The notes: generated from the sequence alone by a model not told the origin. A stretch of DNA of 64,000 bases from Paucilactobacillus hokkaidonensis JCM 18461 (GCF_000829395.1 NZ_AP014680.1:806001-870000); one strand, 5' to 3'; positions 1 to 10,972 are shown, counted from the first letter of the stretch. Made by a program: numbers and translations.

Positions 1-963
1 TTACAGTTACACGGACTATTAATTACACGGGCGCTGGGGCACAAAATCCAGACTCCGTAGTGGAAAATGTAGTCTACAAAGCCGTTACCAACAAGACAAC
101 TGGTGAAACTTCATGGACACCACAAGGTGTTTACGATGCGGTCAAGACACCAACTTTAACCGGCTTTACAGCTGATAAGAGTGAAGTAGCAACTGGCCAT
201 CCAAGCGCTGTATTATTAGCAATGGGAACACAGCCAAAAGATACGACTGAAACGGTAACGTACACACCAACGGATGAAATCGACCATAATAATGGTGATG
301 ACAGTAATCCAGTTAGTGAAGTTACAGTTACACGGACTATTAATTACACAGGCGCTGGGGCACAAAATCCAGACTCCGTAGTGGAAAATGTAGTCTACAA
401 AGCCGTTACCAACAAGACAACTGGTGAAACTTCATGGACACCACAAGGTGTTTACGATGCGGTCAAGACACCAACACTAACCGGCTTTACAGCTGATAAG
501 AGTGAAGTAGCAACTGGCCATCCAAGCGCTGTATTATTAGCAATGGGAACACAGCCAAAAGATACGACTGAAACGGTAACGTACACACCAACGGATGAAA
601 TCGACCATAATAATGGTGATGACAGTAATCCAGTTAGTGAAGTTACAGTTACACGGACTATTAATTACACAGGCGCTGGGGCACAAAATCCAGACTCCGT
701 AGTGGAAAATGTAGTCTACAAAGCCGTTACCAACAAGACAACTGGTGAAACTTCATGGACACCACAAGGTGTTTACGATGCGGTCAAGACACCAACACTA
801 ACCGGCTTTACAGCTGATAAGAGTGAAGTAGCAACTGGCCATCCAAGCGCTGTATTATTAGCAATGGGAACACAGCCAAAAGATACGACTGAAACGGTAA
901 CGTACACACCAACGGATGAAATCGACCATAATAATGGTGATGACAGTAATCCAGTTAGTGAAG
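1..963 (+). repeat. Three tandem 321-bp repeats inside the adhesin gene
   Basis: Units at 1-321, 322-642 and 643-963 have an exact 321-bp period and differ at only a few positions (for example an acg/aca change near base 30 of the unit and tttaacc/actaacc near base 157). Each encodes one 107-residue mucin-binding module. Near-identity at the DNA level implies recent duplication or gene conversion, so copy number may vary between strains, and the true number may be larger because the window starts inside the array. Confidence 0.97.
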
Positions 964-2651
964 TTACAGTTACACGGACGATCTATTACGACGGTGCTGG
1001 TATTCAGACACCAACTGACATCGTTCAAAGTGTTACCTATAAGGCCGTTACAAATGTAACAACTGGAGAGACAGCATGGACACCGCAAGGAAGCTATGGT
1101 ACGGTGACTAGCCCTAAAGTCCTTGGTTATACACCTAGCCAGGTAATGGTTGCATCAGAAAATCCTGAAGCAGTTATTTTGCCACAAGGTGAAAATCCTA
1201 AGGATAGTATTGTCAGAGTTACGTATACCCAAGATGAAACGATCACTGTTGATCCTGGTAATCCAAAGAATCCAACTGATCCAATCGATCCGAATAAGCC
1301 AGATGGGCCTAAGTATCCAGATGGTGTCGGTGAAAATGATTTGAACAAGACTATTAGTCGAACAATAACTTATGATGGTGCTGGCGATCAAACACCTGAA
1401 GATGTCACTCAGACAGCGGTTTATGGTAGAACGGCTATTGTTGATGCCAAGACTGGTGAATTCTTAAGTTATGGTGACTGGACATTGGCAACTAGCGATG
1501 ATGGTGATGCCACTGATGATGGTTTTACTGGCGTTACTAGTCCTAAGATTCTTGGATACAGTGCAGACAAGAGTGCTTCGGCTATTACATTGACTGACAG
1601 TGAAGTTTCAAACTTCAAGGCTGGCTCAGATGACGTAGCAGTGACATACACGCTTGATGATACTGTTGAAGTCACTACACCAACTGATCCAACACAGCCA
1701 GTTGATCCTGGCAATCCAACTGGTCCGAAGATGCCTGTAATTACTGCTGAAGATTTGAATCAGACTGTCAGTCGGACAATCACTTATCAGATTAACAGTA
1801 GCGATGATCCTAATACTTCGGCAGCACCAGCAACCGTTACTCAGACTACTAACTACAAACGTTCAGCGATCGTTGACAAGGTAACTGGTGAGGTACTCCG
1901 ATATACTGATTGGGTTGTTGATGGAACCAACGAGTTGGTCGAAGTTGATAGTCCTAAGCTTGAAAACTATGTAGCAGATCCAACGAGTGTTGCGAAAGTT
2001 ATATTATCAAGTGCTGATATCGACGCAATTCGTTCTGGTAGTGAAACTGGAAACTTTGATCAAACAGTTGACTATACCTTTAATGGAACCGTAACAAAGA
2101 CTACGGATCCAGATGGTGGGACAACAACTGTGACAAAGAATCCTGATGGAGATGTTACTGATATTAATAAGACTTGGCCAGATGGTGACAAGACACATGT
2201 CCATGTTGATAATAATACTGGTGAAGAAACAGTTACAGAAACACCACATGGTCAACCATCACTTCCAACGGTGACAGTCGATCCTGGTGATACAGTGACA
2301 GTTGGCAGAACCACTGTTCATAATGAAAAACCTAATGGAGTTGTTTCAATGACTCATAAGGGGGATAACACAGGTGAAGGACAACTGGTTGAAACAATTC
2401 ATCCAGATGGCTCAATCACATACAGTTACATTAAGAACGCGCAACCAACTGCTAATACAGTATTGCCAACAGCAACGCCTAAACTTGGGCAACCAACCGC
2501 CAAGAAGGTCGCTGTAACGCAGCAAGCTAATAAGAAATTGCCACAAACTGATGAACACTCGGATAATGCCGGTGCAGTTGTCGGAATGTCCTTATTAGGA
2601 ATGATCCTTGGTTGGGTCGGCTTCAAGCGTAAGAAACGCGATGAAGACTAA
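1..2651 (+). CDS. LPXTG-anchored mucin-binding adhesin, C-terminal part (5' end outside window)
   Basis: Reading frame is open from base 3 to the TAA at 2649-2651, so only the C-terminal 882 codons are visible. The protein is built from Mub/Muc_B2-like repeats that begin with V-T-V-T-R-T-I-x-Y-x-G-A-G: three almost identical 107-residue copies (1-963), a diverged copy to about 1235, and two more distant copies at about 1340-1690 and 1755-2090, separated by Pro/Asp-rich linkers. A Thr/Asp-rich stalk precedes the sortase signal LPQTD (2538-2552), a hydrophobic segment and the charged tail KRKKRDED. Family knowledge: such proteins are sortase-linked to peptidoglycan and bind mucus. A terminator follows. 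The neighbouring downstream gene is a second adhesin, and an Mga-like regulator lies beyond it. N-terminus and signal peptide cannot be judged. Confidence 0.93.
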   Translation, partial: TVTRTINYTGAGAQNPDSVVENVVYKAVTNKTTGETSWTPQGVYDAVKTPTLTGFTADKSEVATGHPSAVLLAMGTQPKDTTETVTYTPTDEIDHNNGDDSNPVSEVTVTRTINYTGAGAQNPDSVVENVVYKAVTNKTTGETSWTPQGVYDAVKTPTLTGFTADKSEVATGHPSAVLLAMGTQPKDTTETVTYTPTDEIDHNNGDDSNPVSEVTVTRTINYTGAGAQNPDSVVENVVYKAVTNKTTGETSWTPQGVYDAVKTPTLTGFTADKSEVATGHPSAVLLAMGTQPKDTTETVTYTPTDEIDHNNGDDSNPVSEVTVTRTIYYDGAGIQTPTDIVQSVTYKAVTNVTTGETAWTPQGSYGTVTSPKVLGYTPSQVMVASENPEAVILPQGENPKDSIVRVTYTQDETITVDPGNPKNPTDPIDPNKPDGPKYPDGVGENDLNKTISRTITYDGAGDQTPEDVTQTAVYGRTAIVDAKTGEFLSYGDWTLATSDDGDATDDGFTGVTSPKILGYSADKSASAITLTDSEVSNFKAGSDDVAVTYTLDDTVEVTTPTDPTQPVDPGNPTGPKMPVITAEDLNQTVSRTITYQINSSDDPNTSAAPATVTQTTNYKRSAIVDKVTGEVLRYTDWVVDGTNELVEVDSPKLENYVADPTSVAKVILSSADIDAIRSGSETGNFDQTVDYTFNGTVTKTTDPDGGTTTVTKNPDGDVTDINKTWPDGDKTHVHVDNNTGEETVTETPHGQPSLPTVTVDPGDTVTVGRTTVHNEKPNGVVSMTHKGDNTGEGQLVETIHPDGSITYSYIKNAQPTANTVLPTATPKLGQPTAKKVAVTQQANKKLPQTDEHSDNAGAVVGMSLLGMILGWVGFKRKKRDED

Positions 2652-2671
2652 GCTCAATTAAGTGGAACACA

Positions 2672-2715
2672 AAGAAGCGAATTAAGATGACAAATCTTAG
2701 TTCGCTTCTTTTTTG
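2672..2715 (+). terminator. Rho-independent terminator of the first adhesin gene
   Basis: The stem AAGAAGCGAA...TTCGCTTCTT with inner ATTAAGAT/ATCTTAG pairing is followed by a run of six T. It lies 20 bases after the adhesin stop codon. Confidence 0.85.
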
Positions 2716-2924
2716 CTTATATATCACCCTATAAAAAAGATGATGACCTTCTATTGTTGTTTAAAAGTGCTTTCATTTGAATAAAGTATGAAGACATTGT
2801 TACCAAACAAAGAACTAAATATTATCAATTGATTGGAATAATGGTACAATGTTGCTAAAGATTACACAATAATATTAGTTAACGTTGTGTATCGGTATAG
2901 ATAAGAGAAATGAGAGGTAATAGT

Positions 2925-5900
2925 ATGGATCATCGCAAACAAAATAAATATATGAAACTACTGCGCGATACTGGGCAGATAAAACAACATTATAAGATGT
3001 ATAAGACTAGCAAAGGGTGGCTGTATGCAGCTATTTAATTGCTGACTTTTGGAGTGGGCGCAACAATTAATCAGACTAGCGTGCATGCTAGTGATACGAC
3101 AGCTGATGCAGCAACAACAAGTACAGTGGTGACGAGCACCACAAGTGATGCTGCTGGGAATCAAGTTGCATTAAAAACTAGTAGTTCTACTGGTAGTGAA
3201 GTAAGTGATCAAAGTACAACTGGTGCTGATAACCAATCGGCATCTAGTAGCGCTGGTTCCACCAGTAGTCCTGCAAGCTCAGAAAGTCAGTCTACAACCA
3301 GCAGCGCTGCTAGTCAAAGTAGTACGGTTAATAATACAACGAGTACTGCTAACAAGATCAGTGCACGTTCTGCAGTAGTTGCTTCAGCAGATGCAGATGA
3401 GACGGATTCAGATACAAAAGCAGTGGATCCAGTTAACACGGGTAGTTTAGATGGCACGAACCCAGCTGGATCTGATGCAGCTACTAGTGTGATTGATACA
3501 TCTGAAGAAGTGTCCGATTCGTTTGAAACTACCGGAAGTGCCGTAGTTGGTACTGATGGCAAAGTAACTCTAACTAACGGCAAAGGACAGAATGGCTCAT
3601 ATGTTTTTGATAACCAAGTTGATACAACAAAGGGCTTCACTCTGACAGGTAGTTACTCAAATGGTGTCACTACAACTGGAGGTGGTCTCGGAATCATCAT
3701 TCAGCCTGTTGACCCCCAAAATGCTGGAAATAATTCGAATTCAACCGCGGATGTTGGAATTGATGGACTTGCTGATACGACTTTTATTGGTCGCGATTTC
3801 TATAATGATGCTTTAAAGGGCGACACTACTTGGAGTGCGCTCACAATTAGGCAAACGGACGACTCTGGAAATATGATTACAACACCAGCTGCAAATGTAA
3901 CATCAGGAACAGGACAGACTAATGTTATTAAAGCAGGAGAGTATTACACGTTAACTTGGACACCAACGAGTGTTGATACCACAACTGGCAAAGTGACTGG
4001 TACTCTTACTTATACAACTTATACTGATTCCACTAAGTCCACAGTTTTACAGGCAACTGGGCCAGTTACTGTTGTTCTTAACGGAGCAGTTTCATTGGCT
4101 GCGTTTGGTGCCACCGGTGGAGCAACTACATCACAAACGGCCACGATTACTTCCTTTTCTGGAACTCGTGTAACTATGCCAGTTGTAGTTCATTATGTTG
4201 ACCAAAATGGCAAGCCAATTTCAACTGACAACACAATCACCGTTAATGTTGGCTCAACTTTTGGAGTTGGTGCCAATACTGATACAGAAAACAATACCGA
4301 TACTTATGGTACCTATCAGGCTAAGAAAATCGATGGGTATACTTTTAGCTCGGCTACTGGTCCAGTAACTGTTATTAATACAAATATTTCAACAGGATCA
4401 AATGACATTACGGTCACTTACAGTGTCGCTCAGCAAACGGTTAACTATACTGTTCCCGCTGCCCGCTGGTACTACTGCTATTCCGTCAGCAACACAATCA
4501 GCTGTTGCCGGCACAACGGATCCAACTGTTCATGAGTATGCGGCAGTTCAAATTACACAGATTCCTGGGTACACCTCATGGGTCAGCAAAAATGGTGCAG
4601 CTGCGGTTGCACAAACTACGATTCCAGCAGAAGCATCTGGATCAGATGATGAAACTTATGATGTGACTTATGTTGCTAATCAGGCGTCAATTACGGTTAA
4701 TTACGTGGATTATTTTGGCAATACAATTAGCCCAAGTACTGAGTTTACGGGTAATTATGATGATGTAGATAATTTGACGACGAATGCAACTACTGCTGTC
4801 GTCATTGACGGCTACACGTTAGGTGCTACTGATGCAGCTAATACTGCGGCAACCAAAGTTTACTTTGTTCTTGATGCAGACGGTAACGTTGTCGCAACGG
4901 ATGCCAGTGGTAATCCAGTTACTTCGATTACGCTGACTTATGAGACGAATGTGACGGCAACGGTTTCAGGAACCAGAGTTTATGATGGTCTTGATGGCCA
5001 GGATAATGGTGCTACTAGTGAACAGGATGACTATAAAAATTTGACGTTTGTACTTACTGATTCAAAGGGTAATGTATTGGACAGTAATATAGATGCGTCT
5101 GACGTAGCAAACACAGGTATCTATTATGAATCGGCTGATGCTGGGAAATACCCTGCGACTGTTAGTATTAACGGTAAAAATCTGGCAGATCTTAAGACGG
5201 CGAACCCGCAATATAATTTTTTGAGCATTTCCACAGGTGATTACACGATCACGGCCGCACCAGTCACTGCAACGATTACGTCAGATAATACAGTGACAAA
5301 AGTTTATGATGGCACGGCTGTCCCTGGTTACGTACCGAGCGTCGTTTTTGCACGAACTGACGGTGGCACGTTAATACCTAATGAAGGGACCAATTCACTT
5401 GATCAGATAGCTGCCTGGACGGCCGCTGATTTCACTTACTCACTGAATGGGACAACAGTTGCTAATCCAACAGATGTGGGAACCTACACAATTGAATTTA
5501 GCGATGCAGGTTTAGCTAAGTTGGCAGCTGCCACGAACTTTGCAGTTACACCTGTTTACTTGGGAACGTACACGATTACTGCAGCTCAGGCAACGGCTAC
5601 GTTAAGCACACCAAGTTTCACTTATGATGGTACAACAAAAGCGAGCGATGAGACTGGCTTATTTGCTACGGTTAATGTTCTTGCTGGTACTGGCGATGAT
5701 GGTGGATCGACCGTTAAAGTTGCTTTAACCAGCGATGATGTTTCATTTACCACGGATGGCACAGACGCAGTCTCTTATGGTTATAGTTTGACTGATGCTG
5801 GTTTAATTACTGTTCAAAATGCTGTTAAAAATTATACATTGACTAAAGATGATGTAACAGGTGGGTCCGTAGCGATTGATAAAGCCAACGCGACAATTAC

Positions 5901-7860
5901 GGTTGATGATGGTACCTTTGGGTATGATGGCACAAGCCATTCGATTCCAGATGGCAACGTCACGGTTACTGGCGCCGTCAGCGATGATCAATTAGCGTAC
6001 AATTTAACGAATAATGCCAGAACAGATGCTGGATCACAAACGGTTGGTATTGAGTTAACGGCGGGTAGTTTGGTAAATAGTAACTACAATATTACGACTA
6101 CAGATACGGCCCAATTAACCATTACACCGGCCTCAACAACTGGAAATGAAAATGCATCAGTTAAGACGGATAATCAATCCATCACCTATGGTGATGCAAC
6201 GCCAACATTGAGTGTCACAGTTGGTTCAGATCTCACTACAACGGATGCCGGATTAACGAATGCGGATTATACGATTGCCAATGCTCAGTACACGAATGAT
6301 GGTAAATATCTAGCGGCCGGTAGTTATACCGTTACATTGAATGCGAGTGGTATTGCTAAACTTGAGGCAGTTAATCCAAATTATAAGATTGATGCGGTGC
6401 AAACCGGAACAATTACGGTAGCACCTAAGCAAATCAAAGTTACGGCTGGCAGTGACAGCAAGGTTTACGGTACAAGTGATCCAACACTAGACTCAAACTA
6501 TGACCATAGCCAATTGGTTGGTAATGATGATCAATTAGATTACGCCGTAAGTCGCGCAGCCGGAGAAGATGTTGGTTCATACTTTGAAACCATTACGGTT
6601 GGTGATAATGCCAACTATGCGATTGTGCCAGTAGCAGGTCGCTTTACAATCACGCCAAAGGGCACAAACCCTGGTGATGTCAATACAACTGTTACCGTTA
6701 ATAATGCTTCCTCATCTTATGGTGAAAGTGCACCCGACTTTAGTATCACGGTTGGCTCGGATCTTAATAATCCAGGTAACTTAACTAATGCTGACTTTAC
6801 CTTTACAAACAAAGCTACTGGAGAAGTGGTCGCTGGTGTCCCAACCAATGTCGGCAATTACGATGTTAGTTTGAATGATAGTGGTAAAGCTAAAGTTGCT
6901 GTTGCAAATCCAAATTACAAGTTTAATGATGATAGCTTCATTAGTGGAACTTACACAATTAATGATGTTATTACGCACAGTGAAATTACTAGGACTCGGA
7001 CAATACACTATACTGGTGCCGGTGTAAGAACCCCTGGTGACGTAGAGCAGACCATTACCTATGATGTGGCAACTAGCAAGGCAACTGGTGAGTCCGTTTA
7101 TACACCGTTAACAGGTTATGCCGCCGTTAACACACCAGCAATTGCTGGATTTACCAACAGTGGCAATGTGGCGGCCTGGTTACCTGCAACAGCAACTACT
7201 AAACCAAACAATTCAACGGTTAATGTTACTTACACCCCAACAAATGATATTGAGTACAGTGAAATTACAGTTACTCGAACAATTCATTATGTGGGTGCCG
7301 GTAACCAGACACCTCACGATGTGATTGAAAAAGTGGTTTATAAGGTTGTTACCAACAAAACAACTGGAGAAGTTTCATATACACCACAAGGAGTCTATGA
7401 TGCAGTCGTAACGCCAGATGTTGCTGGTTACACAAACAGTGGTGATGTGGCTGAGCTGGTTCCAAGTGCTACAATGACGCAACCTGAAGATTCAACGGTT
7501 GTTGTTAATTACCAAGCCGTTTCTCAACCAGGTGATGGTGAATCAGGTAATGAAACTAACCCTACCAATCCAGGTAAAGGAAACAATGATAATGGTAATA
7601 GTAGTAACGGAGTTGGAGATAACAACAGTGTTGCACCAACTAATGAAAATAATGGTGCCAACGTTTCAAATATTTCCAATGTCAAAGTAGTTGGCAATAA
7701 AACAAATACTAATCGAACCGCATTAATCCATGCAAATAAAGAGAAATTACCGCAAACTAATGATAATAATGATAAAACTGGTGCAATTGCCGGATTATCG
7801 TTATTAGGATTAACATTAGGGATGTTTGGCTTTAAGCGTCGGAAACGTGATGAAAATTAG
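2925..7860 (+). pseudogene. LPXTG adhesin with L-type lectin, MucBP and MBG domains, broken twice
   Basis: Starting at ATG 2925 (after GAGAGG) the frame reads through a KxYKxGKxW-type signal motif (KMYKTSKGW, codons 24-32) and then hits TAA at 3036-3038, inside the hydrophobic part of the signal peptide. The same frame continues from 3039 as a Ser/Thr-rich region, an L-type lectin-like domain (about 3510-4180) and MucBP-like modules. A tandem duplication of CCCGCTG (4455-4461 and 4462-4468) then shifts the frame; removing one copy restores V-N-Y-T-V-P-A-G-T-T and joins the lectin part to the downstream frame. That frame carries MBG/YDG-type repeats (about 4930-6960), two Muc_B2-like repeats (about 6970-7520), LPQTN (7747-7761), a membrane segment and KRRKRDEN. 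Internal TTG/ATG restarts could give fragments, but they would lack export or anchoring signals. Confidence 0.9.
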
Positions 7861-7872
7861 TTAGTAATACAA

Positions 7873-7918
7873 AAAAGAGTTAGATTATGGCAAATTGATG
7901 TCAAATCTGACTCTTTTT
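7873..7918 (+). terminator. Rho-independent terminator after the broken adhesin
   Basis: AAAAAGAGTTAGATT pairs with AAATCTGACTCTTTTT around a short loop and ends in a T run, 13 bases after the adhesin stop codon. Confidence 0.8.
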
Positions 7919-8009
7919 ACTGTCTGAGTTTACATGCAACTATTAAAATAAAATAAAGCTAGTATAATAGTTAATAGGGATATGCTAATTGGGAAAATAA
8001 CAGTAGAGG

Positions 8010-9527
8010 ATGTTCAATGTGTATAAAGAAGATTTTTTGGATAGTGCAGATCGGACAATTTATTTGCTGGCGCAACGTCTATATCTATTGGATCAACCGA
8101 TTAATAAAGACGATTTAGCCGGTGAATTTGGGATTGCTGTTTCAACGTTGGAACGCTATTTGCAGTTGCTGACTAGCTTATTGGCGGTTCCACTAAAACA
8201 AGAAAAAATAAAGATCGTTAATACCGACCAATTGGTAGCATTAGCACTTGATGGACACGCTAATTTAGATCAGATTTTATTGAATGATTTGGTAACCAGC
8301 TCGATTAATTTCCAAATTTTAGAATGTTTTTATTGGCATGGTAATAAATCAATTGTTCAAATTATGGCTAATTTAAATTTGAGTGAATCTTCATTTTATC
8401 GGCATTTGAGAACGTTAAATCAATTAATAGCAGAGTTTGATGTTCAAATAAAGAATGGTCAGTTAATCGGAAAAGAATTACAAATTAGATATCTATTTTA
8501 TCGTATTTTTCGGTTAACACATGCATTACCACCACTGGATGAACCTAAAATTGCATTTTTGATGCAACAGTTGCAAATTGAGCTTAACTTCACGTTTACG
8601 CAGACTTCATTAGAGCGGGTACGGTTGTGGTTAGAGGTGGCGCACCAACGATTACTAGTAGTTCATCAGCAGGACCAAGATATTTCAGCGCAAGTACAAG
8701 AACTGTATCAGAACAATGAAATTTATGAAACGGTGGCTAAGTGTTATCGGGATGTTTTTAAAGTTCAGCGCCATAAAAATTCCCATTTTGAAGTTGAATC
8801 GCTATGTATTATGTTGATTAGCATGAGTGTTTTTAATACCACAACTAACGTAGTTACACGGTTCTCGACGATTTATCGCGCCAACAAAACCAGTCTGGCT
8901 AGAGTGGTTAGAGAGGTGGAACGATCGATCTTCAAGGTATTGGGAATCAAACAAAATGAATGGTCCTTTGAACTGACTAAGTCGATCTTTGATTTATACG
9001 CGCGATTATTTTGTTTCCATGGTAACTTAGATGCATTAAATGATAATTATTTCGATTATTATCAACAACATTATTTTTCACGAGAGTCACAGTTCGTGGT
9101 TGCACAAATTATGACCGAATTGGAGCAAACATCCAAACCCAAACTCAATGAATTAACACGCCAAAATGAGCATTTTTTAAAATTACGATTACACTTAATT
9201 ATTCGGGAATTTCGCTATCAAGCGAAACATGAACTTTTTGTGGGTCTAGATACGACATTCGACATAGAAGCTGATCATTTGATTGGAGATATGATTAAGG
9301 CGCCGTTTAAAAATGAGTTACAAGTTAATGTGTCTAGTTATCAACCAGGTCATTCTTACGATTTGATCGTGACAAACTATCGTATTGGAGCTTATGATGA
9401 TGCCAAATTGAGTTACCAAATTACCAGCTTTGGCACGCAAAAAGATTTTAAGCAGATTCACCAGTTAATTAAAGACCGTTTTTACCGGAAAACGCCGATT
9501 AAATCAGTGTTACCGCCCCTAGATTAG
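8010..9527 (+). CDS. Mga-like helix-turn-helix transcriptional regulator
   Basis: 505 residues, the usual size of Mga/AtxA-type regulators. The N-terminal 100 residues contain two helix-turn-helix-like segments (DDLAGEFGIAVSTLERYLQLL at about 37-57 and QIMANLNLSESSFYRHLRTLNQL at about 117-139), followed by a long helical, PRD-like central region. Mga proteins of streptococci activate genes for surface adhesins. The two adhesin genes immediately upstream on the same strand make them plausible targets; that is inference from position. A TATAAT at 7963-7968 could be its promoter. SD-like AGAGG abuts ATG 8010, so GTG 8019 in the same frame is an equally good start. The gene runs into the 3' end of cinA, overlapping it by 9 bases in convergent orientation. 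Confidence 0.8.
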   Translation: MFNVYKEDFLDSADRTIYLLAQRLYLLDQPINKDDLAGEFGIAVSTLERYLQLLTSLLAVPLKQEKIKIVNTDQLVALALDGHANLDQILLNDLVTSSINFQILECFYWHGNKSIVQIMANLNLSESSFYRHLRTLNQLIAEFDVQIKNGQLIGKELQIRYLFYRIFRLTHALPPLDEPKIAFLMQQLQIELNFTFTQTSLERVRLWLEVAHQRLLVVHQQDQDISAQVQELYQNNEIYETVAKCYRDVFKVQRHKNSHFEVESLCIMLISMSVFNTTTNVVTRFSTIYRANKTSLARVVREVERSIFKVLGIKQNEWSFELTKSIFDLYARLFCFHGNLDALNDNYFDYYQQHYFSRESQFVVAQIMTELEQTSKPKLNELTRQNEHFLKLRLHLIIREFRYQAKHELFVGLDTTFDIEADHLIGDMIKAPFKNELQVNVSSYQPGHSYDLIVTNYRIGAYDDAKLSYQITSFGTQKDFKQIHQLIKDRFYRKTPIKSVLPPLD

Positions 9528-9977
9528 TTCAGCAATCAGATTGCAGCCTGCTTGGCAAGTTTGCTGAATAATTTCTCCTGGTTCACCGTTGAAGTGATAC
9601 TGATTGGCAAAAAGATGATCTAAAAAGGCAATTCCAATCCAGACAGTACCGACTGGTTCATTTTCAATCCCGGCTGGTCCGGCATTACCTGTAAATCCTA
9701 ATGCAATATCTACGGTTAGTTTCTGTTGTGTATTAAGGGCCATTGCTTGGGCTGTTGATGAGCTGACAACTCCATGTTGCTTAATGATGAGTGGGTCAAT
9801 TCCTAATAATTTCACTTTAGTATCCGTCGAATATGTGATGAAGCCACCGGGATAAACTTGACTAGCATTTTTAGTAGCCGCGAGCTGAGTCTGAAAGTTA
9901 CCTGTTGTTAGACTTTCGGCAGCAGAAATACTTAATTGCTTTTGTGATAGTAGTGAGGTTAATGTTTCAAAATCCAT
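9519..9977 (-). CDS. CinA C-terminal-domain protein, nicotinamide-nucleotide amidohydrolase type
   Basis: 152 residues, corresponding to the stand-alone CinA C-terminal (PncC) domain. The family signatures are visible: SAAESLTTG near residue 18, the GGFITYS segment, and the glycine-rich FTGNAGPAG. PncC deamidates NMN to nicotinic acid mononucleotide, a salvage step for the NMN released by DNA ligase; some homologues are only called competence/damage-inducible. No N-terminal molybdopterin-binding-like domain is fused here. The gene is convergent with the Mga-like gene, and the start ATG at 9977 has AAAGGAGTC a few bases upstream. Confidence 0.85.
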   Translation of the reverse strand: MDFETLTSLLSQKQLSISAAESLTTGNFQTQLAATKNASQVYPGGFITYSTDTKVKLLGIDPLIIKQHGVVSSSTAQAMALNTQQKLTVDIALGFTGNAGPAGIENEPVGTVWIGIAFLDHLFANQYHFNGEPGEIIQQTCQAGCNLIAELI

Positions 9978-10057
9978 TAAATGACTCCTTTTTATGGTTG
10001 CTGACTAACTTTAAGGTAGCAAGAATCAGCGCGCTTTGCAATCGATATGAATAGATG

Positions 10058-10102
10058 GCACCCTTGATCAAAATTAATGATCAAGGGTGCTTTACTTTAC
10101 TT
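10058..10102. repeat. Perfect 13-bp inverted repeat with T-rich tail, terminator-like
   Basis: GCACCCTTGATCA (10058-10070) and TGATCAAGGGTGC (10078-10090) pair perfectly around a 7-nt loop, followed on the + strand by TTTACTTTACTTT. It lies between the divergent cinA and amaP genes, so no recognised + strand gene needs it; it may end readthrough antisense to cinA or a short transcript. Confidence 0.6.
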
Positions 10103-10214
10103 TGCTATTTTTTTATTGTTATGATAATTATAAGAAAAAGAAAAGGAGAGTGATGAATGACTACTAATGATTGAGCAACAAAGTCACCTGAAACAAAGAA
10201 AGTGAGGTGAACAG

Positions 10215-10757
10215 ATGTCTGGATTCAAAAAATTCATCTGGGGACTATTTGGCCTAGTACTAATTGTTCAAGCATTACTTTATCTGGCTCTAATTTATGG
10301 TTGGGGTGTAATTTTAACTAGTATTCAAGCAATGATGGTTGATGAAGCTGGTTATTACTTTATGACTGGTTTACTTGTGGTAACGCTAGTTGGTGGAATT
10401 GTACTACTAGTGATTGCACTATTTGCACCAAGTTTAAATCGTCAGTTGTGGCTGCACCAGCCGAAAGGACGGTTGCGGATTTCTAAATCGACCGTTACCG
10501 GAATGGTGCAACAAAGTTTAGCGCACCATTTTGATTTAGCAGACGTCACCGTTAACCCTAGATTAGTCGCAAGGCAAAAACAAATTTTGCTTAGAGTTGA
10601 TGCAGTTACTTTTAATACTGAGGATCTTAGTGGGCAGGCAAATTTGATTCGACAGCAAATAATTGAAGATGTCCAAAATTATCTGGGAGTTTCAGTTAAA
10701 AAGGTGAATCTACGATTAAAACGGGCGGCTGACGGTCAGAAAGTTTCAGTCATTTAA
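10215..10757 (+). CDS. amaP: Alkaline-shock membrane anchor protein AmaP
   Basis: 180 residues. Two hydrophobic segments (about residues 7-30 and 48-75) are followed by a cytoplasmic stretch related to the Asp23/DUF322 fold (about 85-170). This is the layout of AmaP, which in Staphylococcus anchors Asp23 at the membrane. It is the first gene of a tight cluster with DUF2273, Asp23 and GlsB, the standard alkaline/envelope-stress arrangement of Firmicutes. Start ATG 10215 follows GTGAGGTG. The DUF2273 gene begins within a few bases of its stop. Confidence 0.87.
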   Translation: MSGFKKFIWGLFGLVLIVQALLYLALIYGWGVILTSIQAMMVDEAGYYFMTGLLVVTLVGGIVLLVIALFAPSLNRQLWLHQPKGRLRISKSTVTGMVQQSLAHHFDLADVTVNPRLVARQKQILLRVDAVTFNTEDLSGQANLIRQQIIEDVQNYLGVSVKKVNLRLKRAADGQKVSVI

Positions 10758-10770
10758 GGTGGTGAGATGT

Positions 10771-10962
10771 GTGAAACCAACAATTTATCTAAGTTTACTT
10801 GGTTTAATAATTGGGACAACTTGGATGGCATTTGGCTTTTTACAAATGATATTTATTGTACTGCTAACGCTTGTGGGAACCGTAATTGGATACTGGCTGG
10901 AAAGCAAACAGTTTGATTTCAAACAGTTCTTACGACAACTAGTCACTAAAGTCACGGAATAG
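10771..10962 (+). CDS. DUF2273 small membrane protein
   Basis: 63 residues if started at GTG 10771 (VKPTIYLSLL), which has GGTGGTGAG upstream; an in-frame GTG at 10759 would add four residues but has no better ribosome site. The protein consists of one or two hydrophobic segments, contains the GLIIGTTWMAFGF and TLVGTVIGYWLE stretches, and ends in a short basic tail. DUF2273 proteins are constant companions of AmaP and Asp23; their own role is not known to me. Confidence 0.82.
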   Translation: MKPTIYLSLLGLIIGTTWMAFGFLQMIFIVLLTLVGTVIGYWLESKQFDFKQFLRQLVTKVTE

Positions 10963-10972
10963 GGAGGCTACA

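Noticed and set aside
3039-4535. Independent secreted lectin gene starting at TTG 3039
   Set aside because: It follows the in-frame stop directly, has no ribosome site of its own, and would lack the N-terminal half of the signal peptide; better read as part of one broken gene.
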